DNA from: Algihabitans sp965233705
GTDB taxonomy: Bacteria > Pseudomonadota > Alphaproteobacteria > Kiloniellales > DSM-21159
Reading direction: 5' to 3'
NCBI GenBank assembly: GCA_965233705.1
Contig: CBDDTF010000001.1
Coordinates: forward strand, 372,001-436,000
DNA length: 64,000 bases
The position numbers and the translations under genes were made by a program. This document shows, piece by piece, positions 46,019 through 55,040 of this stretch. Within the stretch, counting starts at the first letter, position 1. Every line of letters begins with the position of its first letter. The notes under the pieces are model-generated. The model was not told the DNA's origin, searched no databases, and worked only from the letters and a program-made list of their open reading frames with translations.

Positions 46019-46922
46019 CCCCAGCCAGCGCCAGCCAGAGGCCGGACGAGACCAGCGCAACGCCGAGCAGGAACTGCACGGTCACCGGCTCGCCCAGCAG
46101 CCAGACGCCCAGCCCGGTGGCGACGATCGGGCCGAGGGAGAAGAAGGCCGAGACCTCGCTGGCCGCCGCCCGCGCCAGGGCCCAGGTGAGCAGCAGAAAG
46201 CCGGCGGCGCTGGCCAGGCCGGCCAAGGCCACCGCCAACCAGGCGGTCAGCGTCACACCCGCGTCTGCCGGCGGCCAGCCCTCCAGCAGCAGCGCCGCCG
46301 GAAGCAGCAGCGCCACCGCCGGCGCCATGGACAGCACGCTGACGCGCCGTGCCCCGTGACGCTGGGCCAAGGGGCCGAAGAAGAGGTTGCACAGAGCGCC
46401 GGTGACCGCGCTGCCCAGCACCGCCAGATCGCCCACCCAGGCGCGCGGATGCACCAGGATCTCGCGCTCGCCGATCGCCGCCGCCACCCCCAGCACACAC
46501 AGCACCATGCCGAGGGCGCGCAGCCAGCTTCCCCGCTCCCGGCCCAGCCGGATGGCAAGGACCAGGGTGAGCAGGGGCAGGGTCGCGAAGATCACCGCTG
46601 CCCGCGCGGCCGGAATGAACAGCAGGCTGAGGTGGAACAGGCCGGCCAGCACCGCGAACTGCGCCAGCCCCAGCAGGGTGGCCATGGCTAGGTCGCGCCG
46701 CGGCAGCCGCCGCCAGGACACGGGGGCGGCGAAGGGCAGCAGGCAGGCCAGCGCGATGGCGTAGCGCAGAAAGGTAAGGATCGCCGGCCCGACCTCGGCG
46801 ACCGCGGCCTTGGAGGCGACGGTGGCGACCCCGACCGAGATGCCGACCCCCGCGGCGGCGGCCAGGGCTGCGCCGCGGTGCAGCGTCACGGCAGACGGCG
46901 GTCGGCCAAGGGGTGCCTCCAT
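45978..46922 (-). CDS. EamA/DMT family transporter
   Basis: 314 residues from ATG 46920-46922 (an in-frame GTG two codons further upstream is possible). Ten hydrophobic segments in two EamA repeats (the second begins near GDLAVLGSAVTGALCNLFFG). Likely a drug or metabolite exporter of the DMT superfamily. The C-terminal end is Arg/Ser-rich and overlaps the GNAT gene. Confidence 0.9.
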   Translation of the reverse strand: MEAPLGRPPSAVTLHRGAALAAAAGVGISVGVATVASKAAVAEVGPAILTFLRYAIALACLLPFAAPVSWRRLPRRDLAMATLLGLAQFAVLAGLFHLSLLFIPAARAAVIFATLPLLTLVLAIRLGRERGSWLRALGMVLCVLGVAAAIGEREILVHPRAWVGDLAVLGSAVTGALCNLFFGPLAQRHGARRVSVLSMAPAVALLLPAALLLEGWPPADAGVTLTAWLAVALAGLASAAGFLLLTWALARAAASEVSAFFSLGPIVATGLGVWLLGEPVTVQFLLGVALVSSGLWLALAGASPRRPDASSSRR

Positions 46923-46963
46923 GCCCACATCCGCCCCGCCGCCGGGCTGCCCGTCGCCTGCCC

Positions 46964-48187
46964 CTAGGCCTGAGCCGCCTGGGCCGCCTGGGCCGCCTTC
47001 GCCCGCGTCCGGCCGCCGCCCCTCGCCGCGGCCGGCGCCACCTGGCGCCAGTCTAGCTCCACTTCACGGAGAAGTCTCGCCGCCTCCTCGGTGTAGGGTT
47101 GAATCTCGGCGAAGTTCGGCTGCGCGAAGCTGCGGTAGAAGAGGGCGCCGTGGGCGCTGCCCGGCAGGTGGCGCGGCAGCAGGCCGCTGAAGGCGTAACC
47201 GAGGCCGCGGAGCTGCTCCATGGCCGCCGCCGCCGCGGGCCGGTCGAGCGCGAGCACGACCTGCGCGGTGCGTCGGCCGGCGGCCTCGGCGCGGCGCTCG
47301 AAGTCGGCCAGCAGGGCCGGCAGGTCGCGCCCCGCCTCTTCGAGTGTCAGCCGCGCCATGTCGAAGCGCGGCAGGTCGCTCTCGCGCCCGAGGCTGGACG
47401 GGCGCACCACCTGCGGCTTGACCACCGGCAGAGCCGGGCCGGCTTCGCCGACGTGGCGCAGCAACCGCGCCACCCAGCCGACGTAGGGCAGCGCCGCGTA
47501 GGCCGGACTGGCGGGGCCACGGCCGAAGCCGCGGTACTGCACCAGCGTGGCGATCGGGCCGGCGACGCCCTCGCGGTCCAGCATGCGCCGGGGCACGTAG
47601 TCGATCTCGTAGCCGACGTCGCGCAGCCCGCCCTCCTGCAACACCCGCTGGGAGATGCGATGGTTGGTCAAGGCGGTGCCGAACAGCGCCTCGCACTCGG
47701 GGTCGGCCTCCGCCTCGGCCAGCGCCGTGTTGAAGATGTGGCGGAAGATGCCCGCCTTGCGGTGCTCGGCCACCACGATCCCCTGGGCAATCTCGTAGAT
47801 GTGCGGATTCGGGGCCGAGCGGCGCAGGGCGATATGCCCGGCGAAGGCGCCGGCGGCGTCGCGGGCCAGGAAGGAGATCTGTTCGCCGCTGGCCAAGGCC
47901 TCGGCGATCGCCGCGGCATCGTAGACGGCGGCCGAGAGGTAGTCCTCGCCGTAGACCCGGCGGAATCCTTCGGGGATCAGACCGGCGTCGGCCGGGCCGA
48001 TGCGGGCCAGGGTGTAGTCGCCGAGGCGCAGCAGGCCCGGCGTGTCGGCCGGCGTTACCGGTCGGCGTGGCGGCGGCGGCACGTCGGCCAGAAACCGCCG
48101 CTCGCAGCCGGGGGCCGGGACAGAGGTGGGGGTAGTGGTGGGGGCAGTGGCCGGGTGGGCGGGGTAGAGGGCGGCAGTGGTCGGCAT
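46964..48187 (-). CDS. GNAT-domain protein of unknown function
   Basis: 407 residues. The first ~45 are Pro/Thr/Ala-rich; residues ~50-230 look like a GNAT fold (ISFLARDAAGAFAGHIALRR; IVVAEHRKAGIFRHIFNTAL), with the conserved FRHIF-type helix. The rest has a second alpha/beta region (LPALLADFERRAEAAG). A 9-bp repeat makes an AAQAAQAAQ tail. A perfect inverted repeat (48210-48226) sits just upstream of the start with AT-rich sequence. The acetyl acceptor is unknown. Confidence 0.8.
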   Translation of the reverse strand: MPTTAALYPAHPATAPTTTPTSVPAPGCERRFLADVPPPPRRPVTPADTPGLLRLGDYTLARIGPADAGLIPEGFRRVYGEDYLSAAVYDAAAIAEALASGEQISFLARDAAGAFAGHIALRRSAPNPHIYEIAQGIVVAEHRKAGIFRHIFNTALAEAEADPECEALFGTALTNHRISQRVLQEGGLRDVGYEIDYVPRRMLDREGVAGPIATLVQYRGFGRGPASPAYAALPYVGWVARLLRHVGEAGPALPVVKPQVVRPSSLGRESDLPRFDMARLTLEEAGRDLPALLADFERRAEAAGRRTAQVVLALDRPAAAAAMEQLRGLGYAFSGLLPRHLPGSAHGALFYRSFAQPNFAEIQPYTEEAARLLREVELDWRQVAPAAARGGGRTRAKAAQAAQAAQA

Positions 48188-48641
48188 TGTTCACCCCTGG
48201 GTTGCGGATCTTTACGAAACGTAAAGACCGATCATAAATTTTCTGTTAACCGTTTTCTTGGTCCAATTCTGTCGCCAGCGCCGTATCCCGCGTAAATTAA
48301 TGCTGCCAAAGGGGAATTCTGGCCTATATTTTCAAATCTCGGTTGTGGAAATCTGGTGATTTCCGCGCGCCGGCGCTCGGGCGGTTTGCGACCCTGTGGA
48401 CCCGCTTTGGTGGGTCCGCCGGTTGGCCATCGCTCTAGGGAGAACGGTTTTCCCGACTGCGGGATCGGCGCCGCCCGCAAAGGCCGCCGCGCGCCGCGTC
48501 GCAAGCAGTTTCGGGGCAGAGGCCCGCCGCAGTTCGGGCCCGGCTGCGGTTCGGGGCGGCGCGACGGCTGGCTCGGCAAGGCCGGCAACCTGGCTTGCCC
48601 CCGCGCCGTTCCACGCGCGCGCCAGCGCGGCGGCGCGCCGC
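48188..48641. other. 454-bp intergenic region; AT-rich first half
   Basis: 48205-48345 is clearly richer in A/T than the rest of the window and probably contains the promoter of the minus-strand GNAT gene. 48360-48641 is GC-rich with no supported gene; a plus-strand open frame there is not convincing. Confidence 0.6.
48210..48226. promoter_or_regulatory. Candidate operator palindrome upstream of the GNAT-domain gene
   Basis: CTTTACG (48210-48216), AAA, CGTAAAG (48220-48226): perfect 7-bp inverted repeat, 23 bp before the start codon. Position and symmetry fit a repressor site. Confidence 0.6.
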
Positions 48642-49937
48642 TCAGCGGGTGAAGACCGCCACCAGCTCCAGATGGCCGGACCAGGGGAACTGGTCGACCG
48701 GCGTCACCCGCTCCAGCCGGTAGCCGCCCTCGACCAGCGTGCGGGCGTCGCGCGCGAAGCTGGCCGGATTGCAGGACACGGCGATCACCGTCGGCACGCG
48801 GCTGGCCGCGATGTGCGGCGCCTGCGCGGCGGCGCCGGCGCGCGGCGGATCGAAGACCAGCGCGTCGAAGACGTCCAGTTCCTCGGCGTGCAGCGGCTGG
48901 CGGTCGAGGTCACGCCGCTCGCCGGCGACGCGGCCCCGCACCGCCGGCTGGCGCGCCGCCGCCTCCAGCGCCGCCACGGCGCGGGCCTCGCCCTCGTAGG
49001 CCAGCACCCGCGCCGGATCGGCCAGGGCGAAGGCGAAGGTGCCGATGCCGGCGTAGAGGTCGGCCACCCGCAGGGCGCCGGCCGGCAGCGCCGCGCGCAC
49101 CAGCGCAACCAGGGCCGCCTCCCCCTCCCGACTCGGCTGCAGGAAGCCGCCGGGCGGCGGGGTGACCTGCGCCGCGCCCAGCGTCAGTAGCGGCAGGCGG
49201 CGCTGGGCCAGCGGCTCCGGCGCGCCACGCCCGCTCTGCCAGGACAGGCGGGCCAGGTCCTGCGCCTCGGCGAAGGCCGCCAGCGCCTCGCGCGCCGCCA
49301 GGTCCGGCTCGGCCGCCGCGGCGATCAGCAGGTCGAGGCCGGTGTCCGTCTCGGCCAGCGCCAGCTCCGCCGTCGCACCGTCGGGCAGGCCGTCGGCCAG
49401 CAGGGCGCGCAGCGGCGCGAGCAGCGCCAGCAGCGCGGGGGTCAGCAGCAGACAGGTCTGCAGGTCGACCAGGTCGCGGCTGCGCGCGCCGTGGAACCCG
49501 AGCTGCACGCGGCGGCCGCGACGCCGCGCCGCCAGCACGGCCCGGCGCCGGCCTCCCGGGCCGATCTCGACCAGCGGGGCCACCACTGCCGGATCGAGGC
49601 CCTGGCGCGCCAGGTGCGTGCCGGCCAGCGTCTGCTTCCAGGCGCGATAGGACTCGGGCCGCAGATGCTGCAACTGGCAGCCGCCACAGGGGCCGAAGTG
49701 GGGACAGGGCGGCGCGCCCCGCTGATCGCTCTCGGACAGCAGCTCGACGATCTCGCCGCGCAGCGCGCCGCCCTTCTTCTCGCCGGCCAGGCGCACGCGC
49801 AGGCGATCCCCCGGCGCCGACAGCGGCACGAAGACCAGTCCTTCCGCGCTCTGGGCCACGCCGTCGCCGCGCGCGCCCAGCTCGCTCACGCTCACCTCGA
49901 TCTGCCGTCCGCCGCCGCGGCGGGCCTGTCGTCGCAC
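48642..49937 (-). CDS. 23S rRNA m5U methyltransferase family protein (RumA/RlmD type)
   Basis: 431 residues from a GTG. N-terminal TRAM-like domain (EVSVSELGARGDGVAQSAEG), a 4Fe-4S motif CPHFGPCGGCQLQH with a further Cys (QTC), an SAM-binding VADLYAGIGTFAFALADPARV, and the catalytic SCNP. These are the features of RumA/RlmD/RlmCD-type enzymes that methylate U in 23S rRNA. Which site it modifies cannot be told. Confidence 0.9.
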   Translation of the reverse strand: MRRQARRGGGRQIEVSVSELGARGDGVAQSAEGLVFVPLSAPGDRLRVRLAGEKKGGALRGEIVELLSESDQRGAPPCPHFGPCGGCQLQHLRPESYRAWKQTLAGTHLARQGLDPAVVAPLVEIGPGGRRRAVLAARRRGRRVQLGFHGARSRDLVDLQTCLLLTPALLALLAPLRALLADGLPDGATAELALAETDTGLDLLIAAAAEPDLAAREALAAFAEAQDLARLSWQSGRGAPEPLAQRRLPLLTLGAAQVTPPPGGFLQPSREGEAALVALVRAALPAGALRVADLYAGIGTFAFALADPARVLAYEGEARAVAALEAAARQPAVRGRVAGERRDLDRQPLHAEELDVFDALVFDPPRAGAAAQAPHIAASRVPTVIAVSCNPASFARDARTLVEGGYRLERVTPVDQFPWSGHLELVAVFTR

Positions 49938-49982
49938 CTGGAACCTCGCCTTGCTGTCGCGGTGAAACCCGAGTCACGCCCA

Positions 49983-50018
49983 TCTAGAGCGATTTGCACG
50001 CGCTGGGAACCGCTTTGC
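49983..50018. repeat. 36-bp dispersed element, copy B (copy A at 35777-35812)
   Basis: 30 of 36 positions agree with copy A. It lies between the divergent RNA methyltransferase (minus) and AhpD-like (plus) genes, 46 bp upstream of the methyltransferase start. Confidence 0.7.
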
Positions 50019-50189
50019 GCCGCCGGCGGCCGCGCCGAGCGCGGTTTTCAGGGGGGACCTGCGCGCTCGGCTCTGGTCAAAGGCGGCGCAAAGGCGCTAC
50101 CACCGGGACCGTACCAATCGCAGGGATAACCCCGGGGACGTCCCCGGGGAGACCGGCCGCGACAAGAATGCCCGCAAAGGAGGAACGCC

Positions 50190-50768
50190 ATGCCGCAACC
50201 CAAACACATCATGAAGCTGCCGGTGCCCGCCGAATCGGAGCTGGACGAGGATCTCCAGACCTACTTCGAGAAGTGCCGCGAGAAGCTCGGCATGGTGCCC
50301 TACGTCCTGCAGGCCTACGCGCTGCGCCCGGACAAGCTGCGCGCCTTCGGCAAGATGTACAACGACCTGATGCTCGGCGAGTCCGGGCTGACCAAGCTGG
50401 AGCGCGAGATGATCGCCGTGGTCGTCTCCAGCGTGAACCGCTGCTACTACTGCCTGGTCGCCCACGGCGCGGCGGTGCGCGAGCTCTCCGGCGACGCCCA
50501 GCTTGGCGAGATGCTGGTGATGAACTACCGGGTGGCCGAGCTCAGCGCGCGCCAGCGCGCGATGCTCGACTTCGCCTGGAAACTCACCGAAACTCCGCAC
50601 CTGGTGAACGACGACGACCGCCAGGCCCTGTTCGACGTCGGCTTTTCCGATGAGGACCTCTTCGACCTCTGCGCCGTGATCGGCTTCTTCAACATGTCGA
50701 ATCGTGTCGCCGCCGGCACCGACATGATGCCCAACCCGGAGTACCATGCCGTTTCGCGCGACAGCTAA
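50190..50768 (+). CDS. AhpD-like carboxymuconolactone decarboxylase family peroxidase-related protein
   Basis: 192 residues from an ATG with a strong AAAGGAGG upstream. The CxxCxxxH motif in NRCYYCLVAHGAAV is the redox site of AhpD-type proteins. The frame is all-alpha. Such proteins take part in peroxide defence. Its 3' end overlaps the region just before the sppA start, so the genes may be co-transcribed. Confidence 0.92.
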   Translation: MPQPKHIMKLPVPAESELDEDLQTYFEKCREKLGMVPYVLQAYALRPDKLRAFGKMYNDLMLGESGLTKLEREMIAVVVSSVNRCYYCLVAHGAAVRELSGDAQLGEMLVMNYRVAELSARQRAMLDFAWKLTETPHLVNDDDRQALFDVGFSDEDLFDLCAVIGFFNMSNRVAAGTDMMPNPEYHAVSRDS

Positions 50769-50811
50769 GGCCGGCCTTTCCCGACCCCGCAACCGTTCGG
50801 AGGGCAGCGGC

Positions 50812-52626
50812 GTGACCCGTGTCATCCTCTTCCTGCTGAAGTCCATCGTCGGCCTGCTGGCCAGCCTCGGCCTGCTGGTCGTGGTGCTGGTGCTGGTCGG
50901 CGTCTTCGCCTGGCGCGACCTGGCGGAGACCTTCGACGAGGAGGTCGGCCTGGAGGTGGCCGAGGCGCCGCTGCCCGAAGCCATGTTGCTGGAGATCGAC
51001 CTGGCCGGCGGCGTCGTCGAGCGCCGCGACGGCGGCTTCGGCCCCGGCTTTCCCGGCGCCGGCCTGAACGGCCCCTGGACCCTGGCCGAGCTGGTGCAGG
51101 CGATCGAGGCGGCGGGCGAGGACCCGGCGGTCGAGGGCCTGCTGCTGCGCCTCGGCGCGGGCCAGATCAACATCGCCCAGGTGCAGGAGCTGCGCGATGC
51201 GCTGATCGACTTCCGCGCCCAGGACAAGATGGCGCTGGGCTTCGCCGAGAGCTTCGGCGAAGCCGGCAACGCCACGCTGCACTACTACCTGGCCACGGCG
51301 CTGGACGAGATCTGGCTGCAGCCCTCCGGCGACCTGGGCCTGACCGGCTTCCTGCTGGAGCAGCCCTACCTGCGCGAGGCCTTGTCCGACTTCGGCGTGG
51401 TCGGGCGCTTCGGCCAGCGCGAGGAGTACAAGGGGGCGGTCGACCCCCTGACCCGCGACGCCATGTCCCCGGCGGTGCGCAGCAACCTCGATCGCCTCCT
51501 GGCCTCCTGGCGCGACCAGGTCGCCGCGGCGATCGCCGAGCGCGGCGCGACCACCCCGGCCGCGGCGCGCGATCTGATCGACAACGGCCCCTACCTGGCC
51601 AGCCAGGCGCTGGAGCGCGGCCTGGTCGACCGCCTGGCCTACCTGGACGAGTTTCGCGGCCTGACCGGCGACGAGCTGGAGCGCGTCGCGCTGCGCCGCT
51701 ACCTGGCCGAACGCAGCCCGCCGGAGGTCCCCGCCGAGGCGCCGCAGATCGCCCTGATCTACGGCCTCGGCCCGGTCACGCTGGGCCACGACGAGGGCGG
51801 CGGCCCCTTCGCCGGCGCCGCCATGCGCTCGGGCCGGCTGGTCGCCGCGCTGAGCGCGGCGGCGGAGGACCCGGACGTCGCCGCCGTGGTCCTGCGGATC
51901 GACAGCCCCGGCGGCTCCTACGTCGCCTCCGACGCCATCTGGCGCGCCGTGGGGCAGGTCCGCGCGGCGGGCAAGCCGGTGGTGGTCTCCATGGGCGCGC
52001 TGGCCGCCTCGGGCGGCTATTTCGTCGCCGCCGGGGCGGATCGCATTCTGGCGCAGCCCGGCACGGTCACCGGCTCGATCGGCGTGGTCTCGGGCAAGTT
52101 CGTGCTCTCCGGCCTGTGGCGCGACCTGGAGGTCAACTGGGACGGCGTGCAGGCCGGCGCCAACGCCGACTTCTGGAGTGCCAACCGCAACTTCACGCCG
52201 GGCCAGTGGCAGAAGCTGCAGAGCAGCCTGAGCGCCGTCTACCAGGACTTCCTGGAGACCGTGGCCGAGGGCCGCGGCCTGGAGGTCACGGCGGTGCGCC
52301 GCATTGCCGGCGGCCGAGTGTTCAGCGGCGCCGACGCCGCCGACAACGGGCTGGTCGACCAGCTCGGCGGGCTGCGCGACGCGGTGGCCGCCGCCAAGGC
52401 GGAGGCCGGCCTGGCCGCCGCGGAGCCGGTGCGCCTGGTCGAGTTCCCCGAAGAGCCGCCGTTCCGCCGCTTCCTGCGCGACCTGGCCGGGCTGCAGGCC
52501 GATGCCGCGACGCTGGTCCGCCTCGGCCAGGTGGTGAACCGCCTGGAGCCGGCGCTGCGCCTGCTGGGCGCCTTCGAGGGGGCGCAGGGCCCGCAGCTTC
52601 GCACGCAACCGGCGCTGGAGCGCTAA
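50812..52626 (+). CDS. sppA: Signal peptide peptidase SppA, 67-kDa type
   Basis: 604 residues from a GTG with GGAGGG upstream. One N-terminal membrane anchor (about residues 5-35), then two ClpP-fold halves. The catalytic dyad is visible: Lys207 in EYKGAVDPLTRDAM and Ser400 in ALAASGGYFVAAGAD. RIDSPGGS and GTVTGSIGVV are also conserved. It degrades cleaved signal peptides at the inner membrane. It ends 7 bp from the convergent tlyA gene. Confidence 0.94.
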   Translation: MTRVILFLLKSIVGLLASLGLLVVVLVLVGVFAWRDLAETFDEEVGLEVAEAPLPEAMLLEIDLAGGVVERRDGGFGPGFPGAGLNGPWTLAELVQAIEAAGEDPAVEGLLLRLGAGQINIAQVQELRDALIDFRAQDKMALGFAESFGEAGNATLHYYLATALDEIWLQPSGDLGLTGFLLEQPYLREALSDFGVVGRFGQREEYKGAVDPLTRDAMSPAVRSNLDRLLASWRDQVAAAIAERGATTPAAARDLIDNGPYLASQALERGLVDRLAYLDEFRGLTGDELERVALRRYLAERSPPEVPAEAPQIALIYGLGPVTLGHDEGGGPFAGAAMRSGRLVAALSAAAEDPDVAAVVLRIDSPGGSYVASDAIWRAVGQVRAAGKPVVVSMGALAASGGYFVAAGADRILAQPGTVTGSIGVVSGKFVLSGLWRDLEVNWDGVQAGANADFWSANRNFTPGQWQKLQSSLSAVYQDFLETVAEGRGLEVTAVRRIAGGRVFSGADAADNGLVDQLGGLRDAVAAAKAEAGLAAAEPVRLVEFPEEPPFRRFLRDLAGLQADAATLVRLGQVVNRLEPALRLLGAFEGAQGPQLRTQPALER

Positions 52627-52633
52627 AGCGGCC

Positions 52634-53449
52634 TCACCTGGCCGCCCCCGTCTCCCCCGCCTTGCGGGCGCAGAGCAGCGCCTCGCGGTTGCCGTCGCCG
52701 CCGGCGATGGGGCTGTCGATCAGCCCCGCAACGGTCCAGCCAGGCTGGGCCGCCAGCCAGTCGCGCACCTTGGCGACGGCGGCGCGGCGCGCGGCCTCGT
52801 CGCGCACGATGCCCCCCTTGCCGACGGCCGCGCGCCCGGCCTCGAACTGCGGTTTTACCAGCGCCACCAGCCGGCCGCCGGGGGCGACCAGGGAGAGCGC
52901 CGCCGGCAGGGCGCGGGGCAGCGAGATGAAGCTGAGGTCGGCGCTGAGCAGGTCAAGCGGCTCCGGCACCAGGGCGGGCGAGAGGGCGCGCGCGTCGGTC
53001 TTCTCCAAAGACACCACGCGCGGATCGGCGCGCAGCCGCGCCGCGAGCTGTCCCTGCCCCACGTCGACGGCGTAGACCCGCGCGGCGCCGCGGCCGAGCA
53101 GCACGTCGACGAAGCCGCCGGTCGACGCCCCCAGGTCGAGGCAGATCCGCCCCGCCGGCTCCAGGCCGAAGGCGTCCAGCGCCGCCGCCAGCTTGACGCC
53201 GCCGCGCGACACCCAGGGGTGGTCGCGGCCGGTCACCGACAGCTCGGCCGCCGCGGCGATCTCCTCGCTCGGCTTGGCCACCGGGCGGCCGTCGCAGCGC
53301 ACCAGGCCGGCGGCGATCAGCGCCTGGGCGCGGGTGCGGCTCTCGACCAGGCCGCGCGCGACGAGGGCCCGGTCGGCCCGGTCGGCTCCGTCGGTCCCGT
53401 CGGCCCGGTCGGTCCGGTCGGCCCCGTCGGCGCGCTCCGGCGCGGCCAC
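52634..53449 (-). CDS. tlyA: TlyA family RNA methyltransferase
   Basis: 271 residues from a GTG three bases after the MATE stop. The S4-like RNA-binding start (ALVARGLVESRTRAQALIAAG) and SAM-binding LDLGASTGGFVDVLLG, then KPQFEAG, are diagnostic. TlyA methylates 2'-O positions of rRNA. The first ~27 residues (DRTDRADGTDGADRADRA) come from a 9-bp repeat and are probably not structural. A start closer to ALVARGL could be used. Confidence 0.92.
   Translation of the reverse strand: MAAPERADGADRTDRADGTDGADRADRALVARGLVESRTRAQALIAAGLVRCDGRPVAKPSEEIAAAAELSVTGRDHPWVSRGGVKLAAALDAFGLEPAGRICLDLGASTGGFVDVLLGRGAARVYAVDVGQGQLAARLRADPRVVSLEKTDARALSPALVPEPLDLLSADLSFISLPRALPAALSLVAPGGRLVALVKPQFEAGRAAVGKGGIVRDEAARRAAVAKVRDWLAAQPGWTVAGLIDSPIAGGDGNREALLCARKAGETGAAR
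53372..53434 (-). repeat. 9-bp tandem repeat, 7 copies, in the tlyA 5' end
   Basis: Degenerate unit GTCGGCCCG (plus-strand view). It codes for Asp/Arg/Ala/Gly-rich triplets at the N-terminus of TlyA. In-frame change of copy number would only add or remove three residues. Confidence 0.88.
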
Positions 53450-53452
53450 GGG

Positions 53453-54886
53453 CTAGCCCCCCGGCTCGCGCCGCAGCAGGCCGAGCCGCTCACGCCCCGC
53501 GAAGCGCAGGGTGAGGCCGAGCGCCGCAACCGCCAGGCCCACCGCCAGGCCGAGCCACACCCCGGCGCCCTCCAGCCCCAGGGGAAAGGCCAGGGCCCAG
53601 GCGGCCACGAAGCCGATGCCCCAGTAGCTGAACACCGCGATCACCAGCGGCCAGGCGGTGTCCGACAGCCCGCGCAGGGCCGAGACCATGGCGACCTGGG
53701 CGCCGTCGACAAGCTGGAACCCGGCGGCGATGACGATGAAGGTCACGGCCAGGCCCACAAGGCGGGCGTTGTCCGCCTCGGCCGGATCGATGAACAGGCC
53801 GACCAGCAGCTCCGGCATGGTCCACATCACCAGGGCGCCGGTGCCGGTGGTCGCCAGCGCCAGGATCAGGGCCATCCAGCCGGCCCGGCCCAGGCCCGGA
53901 CGATCGCGGGCGCCGAAGCGCTGGCCGACGCGGACCTGCGCGGCCTGGCCGATGCCCAGCGGCACCATGAAGGCGACCGAGGTGATCTGCAGGGCGATGG
54001 CGTGGGCGGCCAGCTCCAGCGTGCCCAGCCGGCCCATCAAGAGCTGGCTGGCCGCGAACAGCCCGCTTTCGGCGATCAGGGTCAGGGCGATGGGGATGCC
54101 GATGCGCCAGATGTCGCGGAACCGCTCCCAATCCGCGCGCCAGAACCGCACGAAGACGTGGTAGCGGCTGAACTCGCGGTCGGCGAGGACCACCAGGACC
54201 AGCCAGACGAACAGCAGATGCCAGATGATGCTGGTCGCCAGGGCCGCGCCGGCCACGCCCATGGCGGGCACCGCCACCCACCCCAGATCCAGGCCGTGGA
54301 TGAAGGCATAGTCCAGCGGCACGTTGACCACCGCCCCGGCCAGCAGGCCGATCATGACCACCTTCGGCCGCGACAGCGCCGAGACGAAGAAGCGCAGCAC
54401 CAGGAAGCCGAAGCTGGCCGGGATCGACCAGAGGATGACGCGGTAGTAGGGCTCGGCCAGGGCGGCCACCTGCGGGTCCTGGCCCGTCAACAGCAGCAGG
54501 TCGCGCCCGAACCACAGCAAGGTCATGGCCGGCGGCGACAGCGCCAGGGCGACCCAGAAGCCCTGGCGCACCGAGCGGCGCACGCCCTTGAAGTTGCGCG
54601 CGCCGCGGGCCTGGCTGGCCAGCGAGGCCGTGGCCACCAGCACGCCCAGGCAGAACAGCCAGATGTTGAAATAGAGCATGAAGCCGAGCGAGCCGGCGCC
54701 CAGGTAGGCCGGCCCCAGCGGCGCGATCATCAGCACGTCGGTGGTCGACATGGCGACCAGGCCGAGCTGACTGGCGACCAGCGGCACGGCGAGCTTCAGC
54801 ATCGCCCTGGCTTCGGCAAGCCAGGGACGCAGGCCGGCGCGACGCTCGGGCGTCGCCGGCGTCGGAGAAGTCGCCATCACCGTCAT
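53453..54886 (-). CDS. MATE family efflux transporter
   Basis: 477 residues from ATG 54884-54886 (a second ATG at 54877 is possible). Twelve membrane segments; LAVPLVASQLGLVAMSTTDVLMI near the start and PLGIGQAAQVRVGQRFGA in the second half are typical of NorM-like proteins. Exports drugs or metabolites in exchange for Na+ or H+. It lies between dxs and tlyA, which are more often direct neighbours. Confidence 0.92.
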   Translation of the reverse strand: MTVMATSPTPATPERRAGLRPWLAEARAMLKLAVPLVASQLGLVAMSTTDVLMIAPLGPAYLGAGSLGFMLYFNIWLFCLGVLVATASLASQARGARNFKGVRRSVRQGFWVALALSPPAMTLLWFGRDLLLLTGQDPQVAALAEPYYRVILWSIPASFGFLVLRFFVSALSRPKVVMIGLLAGAVVNVPLDYAFIHGLDLGWVAVPAMGVAGAALATSIIWHLLFVWLVLVVLADREFSRYHVFVRFWRADWERFRDIWRIGIPIALTLIAESGLFAASQLLMGRLGTLELAAHAIALQITSVAFMVPLGIGQAAQVRVGQRFGARDRPGLGRAGWMALILALATTGTGALVMWTMPELLVGLFIDPAEADNARLVGLAVTFIVIAAGFQLVDGAQVAMVSALRGLSDTAWPLVIAVFSYWGIGFVAAWALAFPLGLEGAGVWLGLAVGLAVAALGLTLRFAGRERLGLLRREPGG

Positions 54887-55040
54887 GATGCCCGGGACTA
54901 TGGGGGAAGGCGCCGCCGGCCGGAAGCGGCGGAATGCCAGACCTGCTATGCGCAAAAGCGCCGCGGCACGCCCCCTCGGTCGCCCCGCGCCCGGTCAAGG
55001 AGCGGCGCGCCCGCGGGGCCGCCGGCCGCTGCCTTCGGGT

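Noticed and set aside
48396..49190. Plus-strand open frame opposite the rRNA methyltransferase
   Set aside because: Low-complexity, antisense to a clear enzyme gene.
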